DNA from: Candidatus Babeliales bacterium
GTDB taxonomy: Bacteria; Babelota; Babeliae; Babelales; CAIQNR01
Length of the DNA stretch: 9,864 bases
Reading direction: 5' to 3'
NCBI GenBank assembly: GCA_021735725.1
Contig: JAIPGS010000063.1
Coordinates: 1 to 9,864 of the forward strand
Below the pieces are notes generated by a model. It searched no databases. It was not told the origin of the DNA and worked only from the letters and a program-made list of their open reading frames with translations. Position numbers and translations under genes: made by a program. Positions 4,478-9,864 of the stretch are shown piece after piece. Position 1 is the stretch's first letter, and each line of letters starts with the position of its first letter.

Positions 4478-4654
4478 ATGTGGAAACCGTTAATAACTAT
4501 ATTAATAGCGCTTTTGGCGGTTTCCGCTTTTTCTGCTGATATGGACACAATACAAACATCCATAGATAATATTTACAATGCAACTCGTTTAATGTATTTA
4601 ATCCAAGGTTTAATGCTTGGTTTTTTTTGTTGGTGGACAACTCGTTTAAATTAG
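4478..4654 (+). CDS. Second small exported membrane protein, possible minor coat
   Basis: This is a 58-residue ORF beginning MWKPLITILIALLAVSAFSA with a textbook signal peptide ending A-F-S-A at residue 20. The mature part of ~38 residues is acidic at the start (DMDTIQTSID), has a span near the end (LMYLIQGLMLGFFCWW) and finishes TTRLN. It is therefore built like a miniature coat protein and could be a minor structural protein, perhaps at the tip with the pIII-like product encoded 9 bp downstream. AAGGA (4464-4468) overlaps the stop of the coat gene, and the leader up to ATG resembles that of rep. A terminator-like stem occupies codons 1-17, so expression should be far lower than that of the coat gene. 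Confidence 0.68.
   Translation: MWKPLITILIALLAVSAFSADMDTIQTSIDNIYNATRLMYLIQGLMLGFFCWWTTRLN
4480..4532 (+). terminator. Terminator-like hairpin just after the major coat gene
   Basis: GTGGAAACCG (4480-4489) pairs with CGGTTTCCGC (4518-4527; nine Watson-Crick pairs and one G-U), followed at once by TTTTT (4528-4532). The loop holds a second small stem, TTAATA/TATTAA (4490-4495/4500-4505). In Ff phages the central terminator sits right after gene VIII; here it is embedded in the next coding sequence. Confidence 0.62.
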
Positions 4655-4663
4655 GGGGTAATT

Positions 4664-6045
4664 ATGAAAAAGCTTTTTATATTTTTAATACTGTTTGTTT
4701 TTGTTTTAAAGTCTTATTGTGGAACAGTCACTCACACTTTTTCTGCTGACACTGGGGTTCCCCCTCATGACCCTAATTATATTTCTTATGTCTCTTTGCC
4801 TATGCAACCTGGCGCTTAGTTATTTCTTATACTGGTAATGGTAATACTATTGAGTTTAGTAATGGCGCTCCAACCGGAAATTTAACTGACCGATATTGGA
4901 AATATTTTACTGTTGGTCAAGAAATAGGAATAGATATTTTTTCTTCCACTGCTTATTTTTTGTGGGGTTGGGGTACTCCTAACGGTTCTATTACTATTGA
5001 GATTACAGGCGATAATATTGTAACTGTTGACCCTAACGATATAGATGGTGATGGAATACCCAACGGTGAAGACAATGATGTAGACGGTGATGGTATTTTA
5101 AACGGTGATGACCCTGATGTAGATGGTGACGGCACACCTAACGGTGAAGATAACGATGTAGATGGCGATGGCGTTACGAATGGCAATGATGATGATATTG
5201 ATGGTGATGGCTATACTAATGGTAATGATGACGATATTGATGGTGATGGCTTTGACAATCAAACCGATGAAGACACTGACGGTGATGGCATCCTTAATGG
5301 TGATGGCGATCTTGATATAGATGGTGATGGTATCGAAAATAATTTAGACCCTGATATGGATGGTGACGGAATACCTAATGACCAAGATACCGATGATGAT
5401 GGTGATGGTATTAATGACGATGTTGATACTGATGATGATGGTGATGGTGTTGATGATGATTCTACTATTGACCATGACGACGATGTTCCTGCAATTAATG
5501 CTTTAAAGGAAGTAGTTATTAATAATCATACTGACTTAACCAATATGTTACAAGGTTTTGAAGCAACCGTTGAGGCTGGCTTTGCTGATGTTCATAATGA
5601 CCTTGAAAATGTTCAGGTTAATTTAGACAATATTACAACCTTATTGACTCAAATAAAGAATAATACTGCTGAATTAAATGGTGGTTCAACATTTAATCAG
5701 GACGGCAGTTTAGATTTACCGGATATAGCTTTTGATGATAATTTCGGAGAATTTACAGAAGCATATACAGATGAACAAAAGAAAGATAAAGCTACTATTT
5801 CTCAATTTGCTTTTTTAAATGAAAAGCTTGGTAATTTGCTTGCAGTTCAGCCTGGAGAAACGCAAAAATTTGAGGTTACTTTGGTTGGTGTTGCTCCCGG
5901 TTTTACTGAAAATCCTTATATAATTATTTCTCAAGATTCTGCCACTTCTCCTTATATTCAGTTTTCACGCATGTGTTTTTCTATTGTTCTTTATATTGTC
6001 GGCTTGTTTTGGTGGACACATATTATAATGGGTTATTTTGCTTGA
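4664..6045 (+). CDS. pIII-like adsorption/tip protein with Ca-binding-type repeats, interrupted by a frameshift
   Basis: This is the largest virion gene, in the gene III position. The first frame starts at ATG 4664 after AGGGGG and gives a signal peptide (MKKLFIFLILFVFVLKSYCG) and about 30 more residues before TAG at 4817-4819. The reading continues, one base out of phase, from 4816 to 6045 (409 residues). Restoring one T at 4816-4817 gives a smooth PGALVISYTGNGNTIEF join, so one base has probably been lost. Domains in order are a beta-rich N-terminal domain (to ~5030) that may bind the receptor, eleven ~13-residue aspartate-rich repeats (5038-5487), a helical segment with heptads (~5490-5670), a C-terminal domain, and a final membrane span (MCFSIVLYIVGLFWW) that would anchor the protein before assembly, as in pIII. 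The repeats stand where Ff pIII has glycine-rich linkers. Function from position and architecture; no sequence similarity to pIII itself is visible. Confidence 0.8.
4816..4819 (+). other. Frameshift site in the pIII-like gene
   Basis: Frame one ends here with GCT-TAG, while the second frame reads CGC-TTA-GTT and is open from 4777. No slippery heptamer or downstream structure is seen that would make it a programmed -1 shift. A lost T in a run of three is the simplest cause, either as a real mutation in this copy or as an assembly error. Confidence 0.7.
5038..5487 (+). repeat. Eleven tandem DxDGDG repeats in the tip protein
   Basis: The protein reads (I/V/T/D)DGDG followed by a variable PNGEDND-like stretch, about 13 residues (39-42 bp) per unit, eleven times. 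This is the thrombospondin type 3 / dockerin-like calcium-binding pattern in which side-chain oxygens of D-x-D-G-D-G hold Ca2+. DNA units are degenerate but clearly duplicated (GATGGTGATGG cores). Confidence 0.88.
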
Positions 6046-6054
6046 GGTGTTATT

Positions 6055-6456
6055 ATGTTTGATTGGATTGGTGATTTTTTTGTAGCTTTAGGACAGATGC
6101 TTTATAATATTATAGAGTGGTTTTTAAATCTTCCTTTAAAGCTTATTAATTTTCTAATTGATGTTTGGTATTGGTTACGTGAGGAAACCCTTAAATCGCT
6201 TGGTAATCTTTTATGGGATTCTTTTTCTGCATTAGCTTCTCTTTCTCCTTATCCAATAAATGTTGACCAGTATCAATTAGAGTATTTTTATGTTAATGCT
6301 AATATATTTTTTCCTGTTGATGATATGATTGTTTTAGCTGTTTTCTTACTTGAAACTTGGATTATGGTTAGAGTTGCTAAATATTCAGTTTGGCTTGCAT
6401 TAATTTTCTTTAGACCTCGTAAGCCTAATTTAAGTCTTTTAAATAGTGGGGAATAA
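6055..6456 (+). CDS. pVI-like minor coat membrane protein
   Basis: This 133-residue protein lies between the tip protein and the assembly ATPase, exactly the gene VI position. It has a strongly hydrophobic, tryptophan-rich N-terminal half (MFDWIGDFFVALGQMLYNII, NLPLKLINFLIDVWYWL) that could be membrane-embedded or amphipathic. A polar middle and a clear membrane span at about 90-119 (MIVLAVFLLETWIMV then SVWLALIFF) follow, with a basic tail RPRK. There is no cleavable signal, as in Ff pVI, which partners pIII at the terminal end of the virion. The NANIFFPVDD stretch just before the span is common in inovirus pVI-like proteins as I recall them. GAGGTG (6044-6049) overlaps the previous stop, so translation is probably coupled. 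Confidence 0.75.
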   Translation: MFDWIGDFFVALGQMLYNIIEWFLNLPLKLINFLIDVWYWLREETLKSLGNLLWDSFSALASLSPYPINVDQYQLEYFYVNANIFFPVDDMIVLAVFLLETWIMVRVAKYSVWLALIFFRPRKPNLSLLNSGE

Positions 6457-6458
6457 TA

Positions 6459-7739
6459 ATGTCAGTTAATTTAATTTCAGGTTTACAAGGTTCAGGAAAG
6501 AGTTTTTTTTGCACACGTCATATCACAGACCAGCTTGTGGAAACTGACCGTCATATTTATACAAATGTTGCTATCCATCCCGATCAGATTGCAAAGATTG
6601 TTTTACAGGAGCGTTATCAAAAAACAGGAGGTTTTTTTTATGGTGAAAATATTAATAAGATTTTATCTCGAATTCATATTTTTAGGGCTTTTACTTGCCG
6701 TTCTGATTATTTGCGCTTTAAAAAGATAAATCCTCTTTACTGCTCTTTGCACTTAATAAGAGATAGGGAATACGATAATTCTAAATCAGGTAATCAAAAG
6801 CTTGTCTTTCATCTTTCAGACATTTTTGAGTTTTGGGATATATCATATTCTAATTGTCTTTTTTATTTTGATGAGAGTTACCAGTTTTTTAAGAGCTCTG
6901 ATGGTGCTAAACGTGATAAAGATACAAAAGAGCGCAGGGAGCGTTTACAGACTTATATTTTGCATCATAGACACTTTGATGATGATGTTTATATTATTAG
7001 TCATAAAGAAGAGTATTTAGATAAAAATATTCTTTTTGGTACTCGTTATGTAGTTCGCAATATGCGTAATTACCCTATTATTCCTGAGGAAGTTCTTTCC
7101 AAATATTGGTGGCTTCGTTTAGTTGGTTCTATGACCCGTCCTTATCAGTTTTTCAGGGCTTATGTTTTTGTGGGTGACGAAAAGAAATATTTATCAACTC
7201 GTGATGTCTGGCCAAGTGGTCGAATTTTCCGTTGTTATGATTCTAAGGCTCCAGCGGAAACACTTGGTAAGGTTATTACTCATAATCAGGAATCCGCAGA
7301 ATCCGGTGATTATGGGCGCTCTTATTTTAAAGAACTCCGCTATTGGTTTCGTGATAATTGGACACAATTATTACTTGCTGGTTTTGTTGTCTATAGTGTT
7401 TGTAGTGTTTTATGGTTTCTTTTTCGTTATGATGTAACGCCTGAAATGGCTTCAAAAGTTACTGGCTCTAAAAACAAAAAGAATGTTTCTCTTGCTTCTA
7501 ATGTTAATTCTACATCCACAAAAGGGCAGGGGGGTACTGAACCCGAAAAAGTTAAAAAAGTAACTGCTGTTAGTCCATCAGCAATATATTTTTCAGATAA
7601 TACTTGTATAAGAAAAGGGGGTAAATATGAAATTCAGGGCGTTATGTGTGACGTTTTGTCTGTGTCTTCTGACTATGTTATGTTTGGGGTCAGAGACAAA
7701 AAGTTTAAAGTCTCAACAAGGCTTCTTTCTCGAATGTAA
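6459..7739 (+). CDS. zot: Zot-family phage assembly ATPase (pI-like)
   Basis: This 426-residue inner-membrane ATPase drives extrusion of the phage. The N-terminal cytoplasmic domain has Walker A GLQGSGKS (8-15), a hydrophobic strand ending in Walker B LFYFDES (134-140), and the following HHRHFDDDVYIISH (169-182), typical of the Zot/pI domain (Pfam PF05707). A single span follows at about 304-322 (QLLLAGFVVYSVCSVLWFLF), then a periplasmic tail of ~104 residues that should contact the secretin. The tail has a low-complexity linker (KNKKNVSLASNVNSTSTKGQ) and a small terminal domain. GGGG (6448-6451) is the ribosome site. The last 113 bases overlap the secretin gene in another frame. Assignment is firm; a toxin role is not implied. 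Confidence 0.95.
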   Translation: MSVNLISGLQGSGKSFFCTRHITDQLVETDRHIYTNVAIHPDQIAKIVLQERYQKTGGFFYGENINKILSRIHIFRAFTCRSDYLRFKKINPLYCSLHLIRDREYDNSKSGNQKLVFHLSDIFEFWDISYSNCLFYFDESYQFFKSSDGAKRDKDTKERRERLQTYILHHRHFDDDVYIISHKEEYLDKNILFGTRYVVRNMRNYPIIPEEVLSKYWWLRLVGSMTRPYQFFRAYVFVGDEKKYLSTRDVWPSGRIFRCYDSKAPAETLGKVITHNQESAESGDYGRSYFKELRYWFRDNWTQLLLAGFVVYSVCSVLWFLFRYDVTPEMASKVTGSKNKKNVSLASNVNSTSTKGQGGTEPEKVKKVTAVSPSAIYFSDNTCIRKGGKYEIQGVMCDVLSVSSDYVMFGVRDKKFKVSTRLLSRM

Positions 7740-8865
7740 TGAATTGGAGCTTTGGAAAGTAGCACAAGAATTATCAATATATTTTGATAAGAATGTTATA
7801 GTTTATAAAGATTGCAAAAACCAAAAAATATCTTGTAATCTTCGTGAATTGAATCTCGAAAAAGCTTTGAATATAATTTCTTGGATGTCCGGTATTGAAT
7901 GGTATGAAAAGGACGGTTTTTATTATATTGGCGGTAATAAAGATTACATTGAGGTTTTAGACAATACCGGTATTGATAAAGGTTCTTTAAATGTTTTTGG
8001 TCCTCAGGTTAAAACTTGTGAGGATAAAATTATTCTTTCCGGTTCTGAACGTGATGTAAAGCGTATACGTAAAGCTATCGAAGCTTTGCAAAAGCGTTCA
8101 GCTGTAAATATTCGAATTTGGGGTTATGAAATAGCTGATTCCGCAGGTTTGAAGCTTGGTTTTGATATTGAACAGGCAATAAAATATTCTGCTTCTTGGG
8201 ATGCTTTAATGCAGTATGAATTTAATCCGGTTCAAGTTCTTGTCATGAGCATTGAAGCTTCTTTTGAACGTGATGCAAATAGGGACGATATGAAACAAAT
8301 TTTAAATACTTGTCTTACTTGTATTTCAGGTAAGAAACAAAAAATTGTAGTAGGGGAGGCGGTAGACCGTCAAACTTATGCTGTTTCTGGGAATAGTGAA
8401 GCAACTTATGTTTCAGGATATTCCACCTTACAAACTGGCTTTACTCTCAATCTTAAGCCATATAAATATAATGACAAGTGGCTTTTTAATGTTAGTATTG
8501 AAAACTCTTTAGAACAAAGTGAATTACGCCGTAATAATATTAGTCTTGAAAATACTGTTATTGCTTCTAAAGAACCTGCTTTAATAGGTCGGATTATTAA
8601 GGATTACGAGACTGTTTCTTATGAGAAAGGAATTCCTTTTTTGTGTGATATTCCTTGGATTGGTTACTTATTTAGAGTTACTGAGGAAAAGAAAGTTCAG
8701 CGTAATGTATTGTTTTTTATGGAAGTAATAGATTCAGAATATTTATTGCCGCCTGAATCTGCAAGAGAAGCGCATTTGCTTACTGGTGCATCTGACATGA
8801 GAAATTTTTTAAATTCTCTCCCTGATATGATAAAAAATAGCTTAAAAAATAAATCTAAAAAGTGA
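7627..8865 (+). CDS. Phage secretin (pIV-like outer-membrane export channel)
   Basis: This 412-residue protein forms the outer-membrane ring through which the filament leaves. It has a signal peptide (1-~22, MKFRALCVTFCLCLLTMLCL, then GSE), an N0-like domain (~31-102, with the usual FFLECNELELWKVAQELS start) and an N1/KH-like domain (~125-158, VKRIRKAIEAL). The secretin core at ~160-370 ends in the family signature GIPFLCDIPWIGYLF (335-349) and a last strand NVLFFMEV. A 40-residue helical, lysine-rich tail follows. No lipobox is visible, so pilotin-free targeting or a host pilotin is possible. The start must be 7627, since the signal peptide begins there and GGGGG (7617-7621) precedes it, although this places it 113 bases inside zot. 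Its presence shows that the host has an outer membrane and that the phage does not borrow the host's secretin. Confidence 0.93.
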   Translation: MKFRALCVTFCLCLLTMLCLGSETKSLKSQQGFFLECNELELWKVAQELSIYFDKNVIVYKDCKNQKISCNLRELNLEKALNIISWMSGIEWYEKDGFYYIGGNKDYIEVLDNTGIDKGSLNVFGPQVKTCEDKIILSGSERDVKRIRKAIEALQKRSAVNIRIWGYEIADSAGLKLGFDIEQAIKYSASWDALMQYEFNPVQVLVMSIEASFERDANRDDMKQILNTCLTCISGKKQKIVVGEAVDRQTYAVSGNSEATYVSGYSTLQTGFTLNLKPYKYNDKWLFNVSIENSLEQSELRRNNISLENTVIASKEPALIGRIIKDYETVSYEKGIPFLCDIPWIGYLFRVTEEKKVQRNVLFFMEVIDSEYLLPPESAREAHLLTGASDMRNFLNSLPDMIKNSLKNKSKK

Positions 8866-8874
8866 GGTGTGAAA

Positions 8875-9174
8875 ATGGCTAGACCTATTGCTGGTGTTGC
8901 TCCTAAAAGTGAAATGTTTAATTGCAAATTGACTGAATTTGAAAATAATGAATTAACTAGAATTATAGAAGAAACAGGCATAAAAAAATCTGACCTTTTC
9001 AGGTTGTCTTTAAAGATAATTTTTCAATGTGATATTATTGCTCGTTCTTTGTCTTATAAAAGAGTTGAGGAATTAATAAAGAACGGAAAAATCAATTTTG
9101 ATAGTTTGCACTCTGTTAGAGAGCATCATTCTAAACTTTTTATGTTTGAATTTGATAAACTTATAAAAAAATAG
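8875..9174 (+). CDS. RHH-like regulator at the end of the structural operon
   Basis: This 99-residue protein starts at ATG 8875, with TGAGGTG (8863-8869) as ribosome site overlapping the secretin stop. A GTG at 8869 would add two residues but overlaps that site. Residues about 14-50 (MFNCKLTEFENNELTRIIEE, then TGIKKSDLFRLSLKIIF) show a beta strand followed by two helices with the S-D-L-F-R pattern of ribbon-helix-helix proteins. The rest is helical and charged (SYKRVEELIKNG, SVREHHSKLFMFEF). It lies at the end of the assembly operon, separated by a terminator from the large 44-bp repeat array, so it is the second candidate for binding that array. It may also be a late regulator. No closer family is recognised. 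Confidence 0.65.
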   Translation: MARPIAGVAPKSEMFNCKLTEFENNELTRIIEETGIKKSDLFRLSLKIIFQCDIIARSLSYKRVEELIKNGKINFDSLHSVREHHSKLFMFEFDKLIKK

Positions 9175-9196
9175 CATATACCCCCTGCTATTTTTT
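9166..9196. terminator. A/T-rich hairpin overlapping the last stop codon
   Basis: AAAAAATAGCA (9166-9176, containing the TAG stop) pairs perfectly with TGCTATTTTTT (9186-9196) around a 9-nt loop with five Cs. With A-tract and U-tract on both sides it could act on either strand. Confidence 0.65.
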
Positions 9197-9229
9197 CGGG
9201 AGCTGGTTTTTACTGGTTCCCGTTTTTTT
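9197..9229 (+). terminator. Rho-independent terminator of the late operon
   Basis: CGGGAGCTGGT (9197-9207) pairs in RNA with ACTGGTTCCCG (9212-9222) along all 11 positions, counting three G-U pairs. It has a UUUU loop and is followed by seven Ts (9223-9229). This is a classical strong intrinsic terminator closing the plus-strand genes. Confidence 0.88.
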
Positions 9230-9509
9230 ATCATTTGATAACATTATCTTTTCTGATCCGGGAATGCTGCAAGTCATTTTGATAACAAAATTGTTTTCCT
9301 GGTTTTTGCCAGGTAAAGCTTTTTGATATCATTTTTCCTGAAGGTTTCTTTTCATGGGATTGCATCGAGAAATTTTTTATTATCATTTAATTGTTTTATT
9401 TTCTTGAACATGTTTGATAACATTTTATTCACCGGTCCAGCTGCCGGCCGAAAGATTTTGTTATCATAATCAGCTGCTGCAGATATTCCTGGGAAAGCTT
9501 TTTATTATC
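9227..9509 (+). repeat. Array of 44-bp-spaced palindromic GWTAWC-type sites (array 2)
   Basis: Nodes of the form T-run + GATAAC/GTTATC (or GATATC, ATTATC, TTTATC) + A/T-run start at 9227, 9237, 9281, 9325, 9379, 9416, 9460 and 9504. Spacings are 10, 44, 44, 54, 37, 44 and 44 bp. The segments between are more variable but share blocks TTCCTGG, AAAGCTTTTT, CTGC(A) and CTGATC between units and with array 1 (3082-3185), which starts with the same 10-bp double node. Two segments contain hairpins (CCTGG/CCAGG 9298-9313; CCGG/CCGG 9432-9447). No protein-coding signal. Best read as repeated binding sites for a dimeric DNA-binding protein. Confidence 0.75.
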
Positions 9510-9725
9510 GTTTTGCCTCAAAATATAGGGGTGTCAGAGTATGCAAAAGTTATTTTGTGGCTCTTAAAATGGCTTAAAATGCAAATTTTTTTCGTGTTTT
9601 TGTCGTTTTTGGCTATTTTTGCCTTTTTTCTGCATTGAGCCATTTAAAGCGATTCTAAGGGCCTGTTCTTGTTGCCGTGATTATTGTCCCGTCTTTATCC
9701 TTAACCCTTTCTCATTGCCTAACCA
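9510..9725. other. Non-coding stretch with curved DNA and long inverted repeat
   Basis: No convincing gene is present. Arms AAATGGCT...ATGC (9567-9582) and GCAT..AGCCATTT (9632-9645) face each other. Between them, five T-tracts (9586-9592, 9597-9601, 9606-9610, 9616-9620, 9624-9629) recur every 9-10 bp, in phase with the helix, predicting strong intrinsic bending. GGC-TATTTTT-GCC (9611-9623) plus T6 could also act as a terminator. Nothing clear is seen in 9646-9725. Confidence 0.5.
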
Positions 9726-9864
9726 AACGTCGCATAATGGACTTAGCTATGTCAAGTCAGATTCCGCTATGCCATGATGCGAAAACTTGGCATAGCGCGT
9801 GTTATGCGGTGTAAATGCTCTCCAAGCATTGTAACGTAACGTTTAAGGACTTACAGGCACACGC
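9726..9864. repeat. Terminal direct repeat, right copy (circular closure)
   Basis: Exact copy of 1-139, so the dif-like attP candidate is present twice (2-87 and 9727-9812). Count it once when the genome is treated as a 9,725-bp circle. Confidence 0.93.

Noticed and set aside
4664..4730. Tip protein as a lipoprotein (cysteine near the signal end, LKSYCG)
   Set aside because: Residues before the cysteine (K-S-Y) do not fit a lipobox, so ordinary signal-peptidase cleavage is more likely.
4810..4819. Programmed -1 ribosomal frameshift in the tip-protein gene
   Set aside because: There is no X-XXY-YYZ slippery site in the usable window. The CCCCC run at 4760-4765 lies before a stop in the second frame (4774), so slipping there would fail.
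4953..5186. Minus-strand open frame opposite the DGDG repeats
   Set aside because: Its proline/serine-rich repeats are the complement of the aspartate-rich coding repeats, and it lacks a ribosome site.
6535..7437. Short alternate-frame ORFs within zot
   Set aside because: Hydrophobic readings of T-rich codons in other frames, without ribosome sites. The Zot motifs prove the main frame.
8697..8981. Minus-strand open frame across the secretin end
   Set aside because: It overlaps the secretin and the RHH gene in antisense and has no supporting signal.
9227..9509. CRISPR array
   Set aside because: The repeated nodes are only ~15 bp, palindromic and degenerate. The segments between them share sequence with one another, and no cas gene is present.
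9414..9638. Open frame of 74 codons on the plus strand downstream of the terminator
   Set aside because: It starts inside the 44-bp array and runs through the T-tract segment. It has no ribosome site, and its residues simply mirror T-rich DNA. Probably spurious.
1..9864. Integrase, transposase or tRNA gene
   Set aside because: None is recognisable in any frame, and no cloverleaf structure was seen; integration, if any, would need host enzymes.

Overview
The window reads as one complete genome of a filamentous phage (inovirus) of a low-GC, double-membraned (Gram-negative-type) host. The first 139 bases are repeated exactly as the last 139, so the sequence closes into a circle of 9,725 bp. The alternative is one unit of a tandem prophage. 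Marks of an inovirus are a Rep_trans-type rolling-circle initiator, a short Sec-targeted major coat protein with a lysine tail, a run of small membrane proteins, a Zot-type assembly ATPase and a phage-encoded secretin. The secretin implies an outer membrane. I cannot name the host; nothing here identifies it.

Layout. 9230-9725 plus 1-518 (across the junction) is the main non-coding region. It holds a pair of inverted dif-like XerC/XerD sites that can fold into one hairpin (2-87), several strong hairpins (202-243, 258-278, 451-507), an array of 44-bp-spaced palindromic sites (9227-9509) and a probably curved T-tract segment (9567-9645). 519-1170 on the minus strand is a lysogeny-type arm: an HTH repressor and a small secreted protein. 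A divergent control region with two CTTGAC/GTCAAG dyads and a near-consensus promoter (1250-1307) separates it from the plus-strand genes. 1345-3794 is replication and regulation: a likely ssDNA-binding protein, Rep, two ribbon-helix-helix (RHH) proteins, a 45-residue protein and an Xre-like HTH protein. 3802-6456 is the virion module: two small membrane proteins, major coat, a second exported small protein, a pIII-like tip protein with eleven aspartate-rich Ca-binding-type repeats, and a pVI-like protein. 6459-8865 is assembly and export: Zot ATPase overlapping the secretin. 8875-9174 is a third RHH protein, followed by a strong terminator. The order V-II-...-VII/IX-like-VIII-III-VI-I-IV is close to that of the Ff phages.

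How it works together (inference). The repressor would sit on the dyads and block the rightward promoter. When released, SSB-like protein and Rep are made. An attenuator-like hairpin inside the start of rep, and a terminator-like hairpin just after the coat gene, would give excess SSB and coat over the genes that follow. With no integrase or transposase present, integration would rely on host XerC/XerD acting on the folded attP, as in CTX-type phages. The tip-protein gene carries a one-base frameshift in this copy, so infectivity of this exact sequence is in doubt.

The two most interesting items are the inverted dif-like pair and a 44-bp-periodic repeat system that occurs twice, in opposite orientations: next to one RHH gene, and just after another across its terminator.
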